A stretch of DNA of 64,000 nucleotides from Pseudochelatococcus sp050946405. GTDB taxonomy: Bacteria > Pseudomonadota > Alphaproteobacteria > Rhizobiales > Beijerinckiaceae. The notes under the pieces were generated by a model. That model ran no database searches. It was not told the origin of the DNA and worked only from the letters and a program-made list of their open reading frames with translations. The stretch is taken from NCBI RefSeq assembly GCF_050946405.1, contig NZ_JBMNUS010000003.1:1-64000 (forward strand), read 5' to 3'. Shown piece after piece: positions 25,652-34,443 of the stretch. Within the stretch, counting starts at the first letter, position 1. Each line of letters opens with the position of its first letter. Made by a program: the position numbers and the translations under genes.

Positions 25652-26815
25652 ATGTCCGATCAAGAAGTCTCCGCTATCGTCGAGGGCGTGCGGCAGTTCG
25701 TGCGCCGCGAGATCGCGCCCCGCGTCGCCCGGCTGGAGGAGGCCGACGATTTTCCGCAGGACGTCGTCGACGCCATGGCGGGCCTCGGCCTGTTCGGCAT
25801 GGTCGTGCCCGAAAGCCACGGCGGGCTCGATCTGCCGCTCGCGGATTACGTGGCGATCATGGAGGAACTGGGGGCGGGCTGGTCCGCGATGCCGAGCTTC
25901 CTCAACAGCCATTGCACCGTGGCGCGGCTCATCGCGCTCTACGGCACCGAGGCGCAGAAGGCGCGCTACCTGCCGCAACTCGCCGACGGATCGCGGCGCG
26001 GCGCGATCGTGCTGACCGAGCCCTCGACCGGCTCGGACCTGAAGCAGATCCGCACGCAGGCGGCGCCGCAGCCCGATGGCGGCCATATCCTCAACGGCCA
26101 GAAGACCTTCATCACGAACGGTCTGCGCGCGGGCCTGCACATGGTTCTCGCGCGCGCGCCCGCCGCCGACGGCAAGGGGCCGATCAGCCTGTTCATCGTC
26201 GAGCCGCAGACACCGGGCTTCGAGGTGACGCGCGTCATCGACAAGATGGGGTTCAAGCACGTCGACACCGCGGAGCTGCGCTTCGACGAGGTGCGCCTGG
26301 GGGCCGATGCCCTGCTGGGCGGAGAGGCGGGCAAGGGGTTGCCGCAGGTGCTGTCGATGCTGGAAACCGGCCGGCTCGCCATGGCGGGCACGGCGCTGGG
26401 CATGGCGCGCCAGGCATTGTCCGTCGCCCTGCAATACGCCAAGGACCGGGAGACCTTCGGCCAGCCGATCGCCGGCCATCAGGCGGTCCAGATCCATCTG
26501 GCGAACATGGCGACCCAACTGGTCGCGGCGCGGGCGCTGCTCAAGGAGGCGTTGCACCACAAGGCCCGGTATGGACGGGCCGACATGCTCGCTTCCATGG
26601 CCAAGCTGTTCGCGACCGAAACCACCATGCAGATCACGCAGGACGCGATGCGCGTTCTGGGCGGCTACGGCTACGTTGCCGAATTTCCCATCGAGCGGCT
26701 GTATCGCGAGGCGCCGATCTACGTGTTGACCGAAGGCACCAACGAAATCCAGCGCATCATCATCGCGCGCGAGATGATCAAGGCGGACGGCCCCGAGCGC
26801 CTTGGCCTCGTCTGA
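25652..26815 (+). CDS. Acyl-CoA dehydrogenase
   Basis: 387 residues, full FAD-dependent acyl-CoA dehydrogenase. Signature blocks are LTEPSTGSD and GGYGYVAEFPIERLYREA; the catalytic glutamate is in LTEGTNEIQR near the C-terminus. It would introduce the alpha-beta double bond into the CoA ester made by the next gene's ligase. Ribosome site AGGAAGG precedes the ATG. Confidence 0.92.
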   Translation: MSDQEVSAIVEGVRQFVRREIAPRVARLEEADDFPQDVVDAMAGLGLFGMVVPESHGGLDLPLADYVAIMEELGAGWSAMPSFLNSHCTVARLIALYGTEAQKARYLPQLADGSRRGAIVLTEPSTGSDLKQIRTQAAPQPDGGHILNGQKTFITNGLRAGLHMVLARAPAADGKGPISLFIVEPQTPGFEVTRVIDKMGFKHVDTAELRFDEVRLGADALLGGEAGKGLPQVLSMLETGRLAMAGTALGMARQALSVALQYAKDRETFGQPIAGHQAVQIHLANMATQLVAARALLKEALHHKARYGRADMLASMAKLFATETTMQITQDAMRVLGGYGYVAEFPIERLYREAPIYVLTEGTNEIQRIIIAREMIKADGPERLGLV

Positions 26816-26836
26816 CCGATCGGCAGGAGCAGGAGC

Positions 26837-28342
26837 ATGAACTTTACCGATATCGTATCGCCGGTGCTGCGCCACGCGGCCGCGCGGCCCGATCACGCCG
26901 CCTTCGTGTTCAACGGCGAAAGCCTTTCCTACGGGGCGCTGGCGGAAGGCGCGCGCCGGGCGGCGACCGCGCTGCTGGACGCCGGAGTCGAAAAGGGCGA
27001 CCGTGTGGCCATGCTGTCGGCGAACCGGCCCGAGATATTCTCGCTCTATCTGGGCGTCGCCATGATCGGCGCCGCCATCGTGCCGGTGAACGCGGATTTC
27101 GCCCCGCACGAGGTCAACTACGTTCTGGCGCACAGCGGGGCGAAACTGCTGATCTCGGCCGACGAACTGGCGCAGACGGTGGAACGGGCCGTCGACGGGC
27201 TGGAGCCGGCGCCGGCGCGCGAGAGCTTCGACGGTTTTCTCGCCCGGGCGAGGGCGGCGGAGCCTTATGCCGGGCCGCAGGCCGGATCGGGTGAGGATCT
27301 GGCGCTGCTGTGCTACACGTCGGGCACGACCTCCACGCCGAAGGGCGTCGCCGCCACCCACGCCAACGAACTTGCGTCGGGCCTCGCCTACAGCGGCATG
27401 TGGTGCATCGCGCCCGAAGACCGGCTGCTGGTGACGCTGCCGCTGACGTTCAGCTTCGGCTTTCATGCCGCGACCTATGTCGCCTTGCTGAGCGGCGCGA
27501 CCGTGCTGCTCGCCGCGAAGTTCCACCCCCGCCTCGCGCTGGAGGCCATCGAGAGCCTGCGGCCCACGGTCTTTCTGGGCGTGCCGACGATGTACGCCAT
27601 GATGGCGGACGTGGCGCGCAAGGACGGACGGCGCTTCGACGTCTCCTCGCTGCGGTTGTGCGCGGCGTCGGGGGCGGCGCTCAACGAGCAGATCGTCGCG
27701 GATTGCCGGCGGTATATCGGCATCACGGTGCGCCCCTATTACGCGATGACCGAGGTGCGGCCGATCTTTTCCTTCGACCTGCGCCAGGAGCGCCTGCGCC
27801 CGGAGAGCCGGCCGCCCGCCGGCTCGGTCGGCCGCCTGATCGCGCCGACCGAGATCCGCCTGGTGGACGAGAGCGGCGCCGACGTGGCCGAGGGCGAGGT
27901 GGGTGAATTGCGCGTGCGCGGCCCGAGCTTTTCCGGCGCGTATTACCGTGACCCGGTACGCACCGCCGGCGCGATGACGGACGGGTGGTTCCTGACCGGC
28001 GATCTCGTCACCCGCGACGAGGAGGGCAATTTCTTCATCGTCGGGCGCAACCGCGACCAGATCATCTCGGGCGGCGCCAAGATCGCTCCCATAGAGGTCG
28101 AGGATGCCCTGCTCGTCCATCCGGGCATCGCCGCCGCGGCCGTGGTCGGCAGCCCCGATCCGGTTTTCGGGCAGGTGGTGAAGGCCGTGGTCGTCAAGGC
28201 CGATCCCGGACTGAGCGAGGAGGATGTGGTCGCTCATTGCCGCGGCCTCGTCGCCGATTACAAGGTGCCCCGCATCGTCGCCTTCATCGATGAACTGCCG
28301 ATCGCTCCGTCGGGCAAGGTTCAGAAGTCGATGCTGGTTTGA
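26837..28342 (+). CDS. AMP-dependent acyl-CoA synthetase/ligase
   Basis: 501 residues. The phosphate-binding loop is YTSGTTSTPKG; the adenine motif is YYAMTE and the catalytic C-terminal lysine is in PSGKVQK. It activates a carboxylic acid to its CoA thioester, the entry step for the dehydrogenase and hydratases of this operon. Its closest class cannot be fixed by eye; benzoate, medium-chain and malonate-type ligases share these motifs. Confidence 0.9.
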   Translation: MNFTDIVSPVLRHAAARPDHAAFVFNGESLSYGALAEGARRAATALLDAGVEKGDRVAMLSANRPEIFSLYLGVAMIGAAIVPVNADFAPHEVNYVLAHSGAKLLISADELAQTVERAVDGLEPAPARESFDGFLARARAAEPYAGPQAGSGEDLALLCYTSGTTSTPKGVAATHANELASGLAYSGMWCIAPEDRLLVTLPLTFSFGFHAATYVALLSGATVLLAAKFHPRLALEAIESLRPTVFLGVPTMYAMMADVARKDGRRFDVSSLRLCAASGAALNEQIVADCRRYIGITVRPYYAMTEVRPIFSFDLRQERLRPESRPPAGSVGRLIAPTEIRLVDESGADVAEGEVGELRVRGPSFSGAYYRDPVRTAGAMTDGWFLTGDLVTRDEEGNFFIVGRNRDQIISGGAKIAPIEVEDALLVHPGIAAAAVVGSPDPVFGQVVKAVVVKADPGLSEEDVVAHCRGLVADYKVPRIVAFIDELPIAPSGKVQKSMLV

Positions 28343-28344
28343 GC

Positions 28345-29220
28345 ATGACCGACCCCACGCCTGCAAATGCCGCGATCGTCGCAAGGGGCGTATCGGCGGG
28401 GATCGCCGCCGCGACGATCTGGAGCGGATGGTATGTCCTTGCCCGGCACGGCGTCACGTCCGGCGGGCTGGATCCTTACGATCTGGCCGCGCTCCGGTTC
28501 ATGGTGGCGGCGCCGATCCTGATGTTGCTGGTGCGCCGCGCGCCCTTTCCCATGGCGAAGCTGCCGCTTGCCCTGCTGATGACGCTCGGCGTGGGGCCGC
28601 TTTTCGTGATCGTCGTCGGCCATGGTTTCCTGTCCGCCCCGGCGCTGCTCGGCGGGGCGGTGTCGGCGAGTTCGGGCGTGGTGTTCACGCTGATCGGCGG
28701 CAGGCTGTTCCTGCGGGAACGCCTGAGCGGCATGCAGGCCGGCGCCATCGCGATAACGCTGATGGGCCTTGCGTGGCTGGCGATGGCGGCGGGCGGAAGC
28801 GATCGCATCGGCTATTTTCTGGCGGGCGGGCTTTTATGGGCCGTGTACGGCGTAGCCTTCCGGCGCAGCGGCCTGACCGCGCTGGAGGCGGTGGCGACGG
28901 TGGCGCTGCTCTCGGCGCTCATTTATCTGCCGGTCTATTTCTGGATGGCCGGCGCGCGGATGCTGGCGGCCACCTCGCGGGAACTCGTGCTGCAAGGGCT
29001 GGGGCAGGGCGTTTTGACGGGTATCGTGGCGCTCGCGCTGCATGCCTGCGCGGTCGCCGATCTGGGCGCCATCAAGGGCGCGCTGTTTCAATCGCTGGTT
29101 CCGGCATTTACCCTGATCCTCGCCGCCGCCTTTCTGGGAGAGATGCCCGATCCGGCGGAAATCGCGGCGATACTGATCATCCTGTGGGGCGTGTATGCCG
29201 CGCTCAGATACCGGACATAG
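28345..29220 (+). CDS. EamA/DMT-family transporter
   Basis: 291 residues with about ten hydrophobic segments arranged as two EamA repeats. The closing helix region (PAFTLILAAAFLGEMPDPAEIAAILIILWG) is typical. Such proteins move metabolites across the inner membrane, often as exporters. It follows the ligase stop by two bases and is the last gene of the operon; it could vent a by-product of the pathway. A TTG two codons earlier is an alternative start. Confidence 0.85.
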   Translation: MTDPTPANAAIVARGVSAGIAAATIWSGWYVLARHGVTSGGLDPYDLAALRFMVAAPILMLLVRRAPFPMAKLPLALLMTLGVGPLFVIVVGHGFLSAPALLGGAVSASSGVVFTLIGGRLFLRERLSGMQAGAIAITLMGLAWLAMAAGGSDRIGYFLAGGLLWAVYGVAFRRSGLTALEAVATVALLSALIYLPVYFWMAGARMLAATSRELVLQGLGQGVLTGIVALALHACAVADLGAIKGALFQSLVPAFTLILAAAFLGEMPDPAEIAAILIILWGVYAALRYRT

Positions 29221-29245
29221 CGGCCGCGCGTTTTCATCCGCCGGA

Positions 29246-29277
29246 GCATCGGCCGGCAGGGGCGTCACGGCCGATGC
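29246..29277. terminator. Possible bidirectional hairpin between converging operons
   Basis: GCATCGGCCG (29246-29255) and CGGCCGATGC (29268-29277) pair perfectly across a 12-base loop at the junction of the EamA gene and the converging soxG/mgdD-type gene, whose stop it overlaps. No T-run on either side. Confidence 0.35.
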
Positions 29278-29858
29278 CGCCTGCCGGGCGCGGGGCCGTT
29301 GCTCATCGTGACGAGGTCGTCCCAGAGGCTTTCCGCGAAGGTTCGGAGCACGATCAACTCGAATGCGTCTTCCGCGACCCGCGTGACGTGAGCCGGGAGG
29401 TGCCCGATCAGCGTCGTGGCCGAATGCCCGACCGGAAACGCCGACACGGCGAGATCGACGGCGGTTCCCTTGGCGAGCGCCTGTTCCACCATCGATCCCT
29501 CGATGCGGATACGCACGCGGCCGTGACTCTGGTCGATCCCCGCCGCGCCGGGCGGCAGGGTATCGATGACGCGCGCGATATCGGTTGCCGACAGCGGCCC
29601 GTCACCGACGATGAACCATTGCGCCGGGCTCGCCGCGCGCACCGCATGTGGCTTTCCGCCGGTCATCCGCGACAGCAGCGGCGCGAGGTCGGGACCGCCC
29701 GGCTTGCCGAGAACGTGGATGACATGCCCCTCGGGCAGCGCCGTGAGGCTGATGCCGGCGGAGCGGAAGGCCGTTTTCGTTCCGAGGACGGGACGGCTGA
29801 CAAGGCGACGATCGGCGAGAGATGATCCGGGCACGGAATGAGGTATCAGGCTAGACAT
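29265..29858 (-). CDS. mgdD: N-methylglutamate dehydrogenase / sarcosine oxidase gamma-type subunit
   Basis: 197 residues, the small gamma subunit (SoxG/MgdD) of heterotetrameric methylamino-acid oxidases; it resembles part of the GcvT fold and buttresses the folate-binding region. Recognised by SPAQWFIVGDG and DQSHGRVRIRIEG. It is last in the minus-strand order beta-delta-alpha-gamma and overlaps the alpha gene by 8 bases. SoxG and MgdD cannot be told apart by eye; the mgs and gmaS genes nearby favour MgdD. Confidence 0.85.
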   Translation of the reverse strand: MSSLIPHSVPGSSLADRRLVSRPVLGTKTAFRSAGISLTALPEGHVIHVLGKPGGPDLAPLLSRMTGGKPHAVRAASPAQWFIVGDGPLSATDIARVIDTLPPGAAGIDQSHGRVRIRIEGSMVEQALAKGTAVDLAVSAFPVGHSATTLIGHLPAHVTRVAEDAFELIVLRTFAESLWDDLVTMSNGPAPGRRHRP

Positions 29859-32814
29859 GGAGTTTCTCGTTGGCTGGATCGACGAAGACGGGATCGCACA
29901 GGACGGCGGGCGTTGTTTCGTTCATGAGGCCGTTCCACACGACGATTTCCTCGCCGTGACGTTCCGGCCCGTTCCTGACGAGCGCCAGGCCGATGGTGGA
30001 GCCGACATGCGGCGACCATGCGGAGGAGCTGACGTAGCCCTGATCGTTTTCGAGCCTCGCCTCGGCTCCTTTTTCGAGAACATGCGCCCCGGTGCGGAAC
30101 GTCGCCGCGGGATCGAGCGGCTTCACCCCGACGAGGCGCAGCCTGTCCGGGGCCGTCAGGCCCTCGCGATGAACCATCGCCTTGCCGATGAAGTCGGGCT
30201 TGGCGGCGGATACCATCTTCCCGAAGCCGAGATCGGCCGGCACCACCGTGCCGTTGATCTCGTTATGGGTGACGTGCCCCTTCTCGATGCGCAGCACGCC
30301 GAGCGCTTCGACGCCGTAGGCGCAGATGCCGTGAGTGCGTCCCGCCTCCATCAGCGCATCGGCAATGCTTTCGCCGTAGCCTGCGGGCACGGCGAGTTCA
30401 TAGGCGAGTTCTCCCGAAAACGAGATGCGGAACAGCCGGCCGCGCAGCGCCCCGCCGAGCAGGCTCACTTCCCGCGCGGCGAGGAAGGGAAAGGCTTCGT
30501 TGGAGATGTCGTCGTCGACGATCGATTGCAGGATCGTCCGCGCCTTCGGCCCGGCCAGGGCCATCTGCGCCCATTGATCCGTCACCGAGGCCAGGCGCAC
30601 GTCGAGATCGGGCCACAGGGCCTGGGCGCAGAACTCCAGATGGTTGAGGACGCCGGCCGCATAGGCGGTCGTGGTGGTCATGAAGAAGTGGCGATCTCCC
30701 AGCCGGCTCGTGGTGCCGTCGTCGTAGATCATGCCATCCTCGCGCAGCATGATGCCGTAACGCGCCCGCCCCACGGGCAGCTTGAGGAAGGCGTTGCCGT
30801 AGACGCGATTCAGGAACTCGGCCGCGTCCTCGCCGTGGATCTCGATCTTGCCGAGCATGGAGACGTCGCACAGGCCGGCGTTGAGACGGACGTTGCGCGC
30901 TTCCCGGTCGACGCTGTCGCGCCATGAGCCTTCGCCCTCGCGCGCGAACCAGGCGGAGCGATGCCACAGCCCCGTTTCCACGAAGGTCGCACCGTTTCTC
31001 TCCGCCCAGCCGTGCAGCGGGGATTTGCGCACCGGCTGGAAATGCCTGCCGTGCGCGGCGCCCGTCAGCGCGCCGAAGGAAACGGGCGTGTAGAAGGGGC
31101 GGAACGTCGTGGCGCCGACCTCGGCCGGCGACAGGCCGCGCGCCTCGGCGAGAAGACCGATGGCGTTGACGTTGGAGAGCTTGCCCTGATCGGTCGCCAT
31201 GCCGTTCGTCGTGTAGCGCTTGGCGAGTTCGACATGGCCGTATCCCTCCCGGACGGCCAGTTTCAGGTCCTTGAGCCCGACATCGTTCTGGAAATCCACG
31301 AACGCCTTGCCCCTGACGCCGGGCACCGACCACAGCGGTTTTCCGGCGCTTCCGGCGTCGTCGTCCGGGACGGGGCCGAACGTCGCGGGGCGGGTTTCGC
31401 GCCCGAGAAGGCCGGCGATCCGGGCCGCCCGTCCCGCGCCGTCCGCCAGACAGCCGGCGAGGGAACCGATGCCGGAGGCGGCGCCGGCGAGCGTCAGCCC
31501 GTCGATGTCCCGCGGCGCGAGGAAGGCGCCGTGCGCATCCGACCAGACCGGCTTGCCGCCGCGATGACAGGCGAGATGGATGACCGGGTTGAAGCCTCCC
31601 GACATCGCGAGCGCGTCGACGTCGAGCGTTTCGTCGCGTCCGTCGGCGAGGATCGTGATGCGGGACAGCGCCTTCCCGCCCGCCGCATCGGAGACGACGC
31701 CGCCCCTGATGACGCGCGCGGCGCCCGCGTAAGCGGGAGCGCCGTCGCGGCGGCTGTCGATGATCGCCGCCGGGATGATGCCGGCCGCCTCCAGATCCGC
31801 CGCCAGCCGGTAGCCGCTGTCGTTGGTGGTGAACACCGCAACCTTTCCGCCGGGGGCGACGGCATGTCGGTTGAGATAGGTGCGCATCGCACCCGCCATC
31901 ATCACGCCGGGAATGTCGTTGCCGCCGAAGACGATGGGCCGCTCCTCGCTCCCGGTGGCGAGAAGCGCCTGCGTGGCGACGATGCGCCAGAGCCGCTCGA
32001 CCGGCGCATCGGCCCACGGCGTCGCGACATGCTTCTGAACGCGCTCGACGGCGCCGAAGACGTTGTCGTCATACCAGCCGAAGACGGTGGTGCGGGTCAG
32101 GATGCGGACGTTGGGCAGGCTTGCGAGTTCCGCCGCGATATCCGCCGCGAATTGCTGCGCCGGCTTCTCGCCGATGGTTGCCGTCTCGGACAGCAGCGAC
32201 CCGCCGGGCTGCGCTCCCTCGTCGGCGAGGATGACGCGCAGGCCGGCGCGGCCGGCGGTGAGGGCGGCGGCGAGGCCGGCGGGGCCGGCGCCGACGACGA
32301 GCAGGTGGCAATGCGCCCAGCTTTTCTCATAGCTGTCGGGATCGGCCTCGCAGGCCGCCTTGCCGAGGCCGGCCGCCTTGCGGATGAGGGGCTCGTAGAC
32401 CTTTTCCCAGAAGCCGGCGGGCCACATGAACGTCTTGTAGTAGAAGCCGGCTCCCAGAAAGGGCGTCAGGACGCCGTTGACCGCGCCGATATCGAAATCC
32501 AGCGAGGGCCAGCGGTTCTGGCTCGTCGCGACGAGGCCGTCGTAGAGTTCCTGCACGGTGGCGCGGGTGTTCGGCTCGGTGCGCCCGCCCCGGCCGATGG
32601 TGACGAGGGCGTTCGGCTCCGCCGCGCCGGCGGTCAGGATGCCGCGCGGGCGGTGATACTTGAAGCTGCGGCCGACGAGGCGCCGGCCGTTGGCAAGCAG
32701 GGCCGAGGCCAGCGTGTCGCCGGCGAAACCCCGCATGCTTCTGCCGTCGAAGGTGAAGGACAGCGGCCGGGAGCGGTCGATGAGACCGCCCCTTGCCAGG
32801 CGGAAACGGTTCAT
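29851..32814 (-). CDS. mgdC: N-methylglutamate dehydrogenase / sarcosine oxidase alpha-type subunit
   Basis: 987 residues. It has an N-terminal 2Fe-2S-like domain (SFTFDGRSMRGFAGDTLASAL), a pyridine-nucleotide FAD/NAD domain beginning LLVVGAGPAGLAAALTAGRAG near residue 170, and a C-terminal GcvT-type folate domain (about 600-987) that captures the one-carbon unit as 5,10-methylene-tetrahydrofolate. I chose ATG 32814, which overlaps the delta-subunit gene by four bases; the open frame upstream is the antisense-free tail of that region. The length equals that of SoxA/MgdC proteins. In this locus it would oxidise N-methylglutamate, returning glutamate. Confidence 0.9.
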   Translation of the reverse strand: MNRFRLARGGLIDRSRPLSFTFDGRSMRGFAGDTLASALLANGRRLVGRSFKYHRPRGILTAGAAEPNALVTIGRGGRTEPNTRATVQELYDGLVATSQNRWPSLDFDIGAVNGVLTPFLGAGFYYKTFMWPAGFWEKVYEPLIRKAAGLGKAACEADPDSYEKSWAHCHLLVVGAGPAGLAAALTAGRAGLRVILADEGAQPGGSLLSETATIGEKPAQQFAADIAAELASLPNVRILTRTTVFGWYDDNVFGAVERVQKHVATPWADAPVERLWRIVATQALLATGSEERPIVFGGNDIPGVMMAGAMRTYLNRHAVAPGGKVAVFTTNDSGYRLAADLEAAGIIPAAIIDSRRDGAPAYAGAARVIRGGVVSDAAGGKALSRITILADGRDETLDVDALAMSGGFNPVIHLACHRGGKPVWSDAHGAFLAPRDIDGLTLAGAASGIGSLAGCLADGAGRAARIAGLLGRETRPATFGPVPDDDAGSAGKPLWSVPGVRGKAFVDFQNDVGLKDLKLAVREGYGHVELAKRYTTNGMATDQGKLSNVNAIGLLAEARGLSPAEVGATTFRPFYTPVSFGALTGAAHGRHFQPVRKSPLHGWAERNGATFVETGLWHRSAWFAREGEGSWRDSVDREARNVRLNAGLCDVSMLGKIEIHGEDAAEFLNRVYGNAFLKLPVGRARYGIMLREDGMIYDDGTTSRLGDRHFFMTTTTAYAAGVLNHLEFCAQALWPDLDVRLASVTDQWAQMALAGPKARTILQSIVDDDISNEAFPFLAAREVSLLGGALRGRLFRISFSGELAYELAVPAGYGESIADALMEAGRTHGICAYGVEALGVLRIEKGHVTHNEINGTVVPADLGFGKMVSAAKPDFIGKAMVHREGLTAPDRLRLVGVKPLDPAATFRTGAHVLEKGAEARLENDQGYVSSSAWSPHVGSTIGLALVRNGPERHGEEIVVWNGLMNETTPAVLCDPVFVDPANEKLHV

Positions 32815-33083
32815 GCCTTGCCTCCCTTCCGTGCGGCGGCGTCTTCGGCGCCCGTCACCGCGTGCGTCGCCGTGTCCCGGCTGACGATCAGCCAGCGCCG
32901 GCAGCCGGATGTGTGGTGCCAGTATTCGCGGTAGGCGCCGCGCGGGTTGTCGCGCAGGTAGACGTAGTTCATCCACGCCGCTTCGCCCGCGTCCGGCGCG
33001 GGGCGTTCCAGCGCCGCGCCCTTGATGGTGAATTCTTCCTTCGGTCGCCGCCCGCAATGGGGGCAGGGGATGAGGCTCGCCAT
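32811..33083 (-). CDS. mgdB: N-methylglutamate dehydrogenase / sarcosine oxidase delta-type subunit
   Basis: 90 residues, the zinc-binding delta subunit (SoxD/MgdB). The N-terminal IPCPHCGRRP supplies cysteine and histidine ligands, and REYWHHTSGCRRW is a second conserved block. The frame extends upstream, but the ATG at 33083 gives the normal length. It lies between the beta and alpha subunit genes and overlaps the alpha gene by four bases. Confidence 0.92.
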   Translation of the reverse strand: MASLIPCPHCGRRPKEEFTIKGAALERPAPDAGEAAWMNYVYLRDNPRGAYREYWHHTSGCRRWLIVSRDTATHAVTGAEDAAARKGGKA

Positions 33084-33105
33084 GGGCGTGCTCCTTCGTG
33101 CTCGT

Positions 33106-34356
33106 TCAGTGCAGGTTCGGTTGCGCGCCCTGGCCCTTCTCGTCGAGCAGGCAGCCGCGCGCGAAACGGTCGAGCCGCATATGCCGCGTGGTGTCGTGCG
33201 GCTCCCCTCTGGCGATGAGATGGGCGAAGCAGAAGCCGGAGGCGGGCGTCGCCTTGAAGCCGCCGTAGCACCAGCCGGCATTGATATAGAGATTGTCCTG
33301 GTGGGCGCGGTCGATGATCGGCGAGCCGTCCATCGACATGTCCATGATGCCGCCCCACGCGCGCAGCACGCGCACGCGCGAGAGCGCCGGGATCATCGCC
33401 TTGCCGGCCTCGGCGACATGCTCGACGGTCGCGAGGTTGCCGCGCCGGGCATAGGAATTGTAGCCGTCGATGTCGCCGCCGAAGACGAGGCCGCCCTTGT
33501 CGGACTGCGAGACGTAGAAATGCCCCGCGCCAAACGTCGCGACGCAATCGATGAACGGCTTCAGGGCCTCGGAGACGAACGCCTGGAGGACGTGGCTCTC
33601 GATGGGCAGCCGGAGCCCGGCCATTGCCGCGACCCTGGAGGAATTGCCTGCGGCGGCAAGCCCCAGCCTGTCGCAACCGATGAAACCCTGCGTGGTGTCG
33701 ACGCCGACGACCCTGCCGCCTTCCTGACGGATGCCGACGACCTCGCAGTTCTGGATGATGTCGACGCCGCGGTTGTCGGCGCCGCGCGCATAGCCCCACG
33801 CCACCGCGTCGTGCCGCACCGTGCCGCCGCGCCGCTGGATCAGCCCGCCCCTGATCGGGAAACGGGCGTTGTCGAAATCGAGGAACGGGAGCATCGCCCG
33901 GACGGCCTCACGGTCGAGCAACTCCGCGTCGACGCCATGCAGGCGCATGGCGTTGCCGCGCCTGACGTAAGCATCGCGCTGGGCGTCGGAGTGGTAGAGG
34001 TTGACGACGCCGCGCTGGGAGACCATCGCGTTGAAGTTGAAGTCCTGCTCCAGCCCCTCCCAGAGCTTCATCGACAGCTCATAGAACGGGTTGTTGCCGG
34101 GCAGGAGATAATTGGAGCGGATGATCGTCGTGTTGCGGCCGACATTGCCGGAGCCGATGTAGCTCTGCTCCAGCACGGCCACGTCGGTGATGCCGAACTC
34201 CCTGGCGAGATAGTAGGCCGTCGCGAGCCCATGCCCGCCGCCGCCGACGATGACGACATCGTAACGGGGCTTCGGCTTCGGCTCGCGCCAGGCCGGCTTC
34301 CAGCCCGCGTTGCCCCTCAGGCCGTTCAGAAAGATCGAAAGTGCCGAATAGCGCAT
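33106..34356 (-). CDS. mgdA: N-methylglutamate dehydrogenase / sarcosine oxidase beta-type subunit
   Basis: 416 residues, DAO-family flavoprotein subunit (SoxB/MgdA) that carries out demethylation. The FAD dinucleotide-binding motif VVIVGGGGHGLATAYYLA is near residue 33, and GSGNVGRNTTIIRSNY follows, as in the family. ATG 34356 (MRYSALSIFLNG) fits the conserved N-terminus; the frame opens 19 codons earlier. First gene of the minus-strand four-subunit operon, divergent from the GlxA-type regulator. Confidence 0.9.
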   Translation of the reverse strand: MRYSALSIFLNGLRGNAGWKPAWREPKPKPRYDVVIVGGGGHGLATAYYLAREFGITDVAVLEQSYIGSGNVGRNTTIIRSNYLLPGNNPFYELSMKLWEGLEQDFNFNAMVSQRGVVNLYHSDAQRDAYVRRGNAMRLHGVDAELLDREAVRAMLPFLDFDNARFPIRGGLIQRRGGTVRHDAVAWGYARGADNRGVDIIQNCEVVGIRQEGGRVVGVDTTQGFIGCDRLGLAAAGNSSRVAAMAGLRLPIESHVLQAFVSEALKPFIDCVATFGAGHFYVSQSDKGGLVFGGDIDGYNSYARRGNLATVEHVAEAGKAMIPALSRVRVLRAWGGIMDMSMDGSPIIDRAHQDNLYINAGWCYGGFKATPASGFCFAHLIARGEPHDTTRHMRLDRFARGCLLDEKGQGAQPNLH

Positions 34357-34407
34357 CTGCTTGATCCCGGTTGATACCTCTTGATAGGACCGCGGCAGCG
34401 ATTTTCG

Positions 34408-34419
34408 TTTCACATGAAA
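34408..34419. promoter_or_regulatory. Small inverted repeat in the divergent mgdA/glxA region
   Basis: TTTCA-CA-TGAAA in the 87-base region between the beta-subunit gene and the AraC-type regulator. A candidate binding site for the divergent regulator; short arms keep confidence low. Confidence 0.3.
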
Positions 34420-34443
34420 GACGGATAATTATAGAAAGAAGAC

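Noticed and set aside
25460..28384. A 974-codon minus-strand open frame across the Liv ATPase, acyl-CoA dehydrogenase and ligase genes
   Set aside because: Composition is typical of a GC-driven shadow frame, and the plus strand carries clear catalytic motifs.
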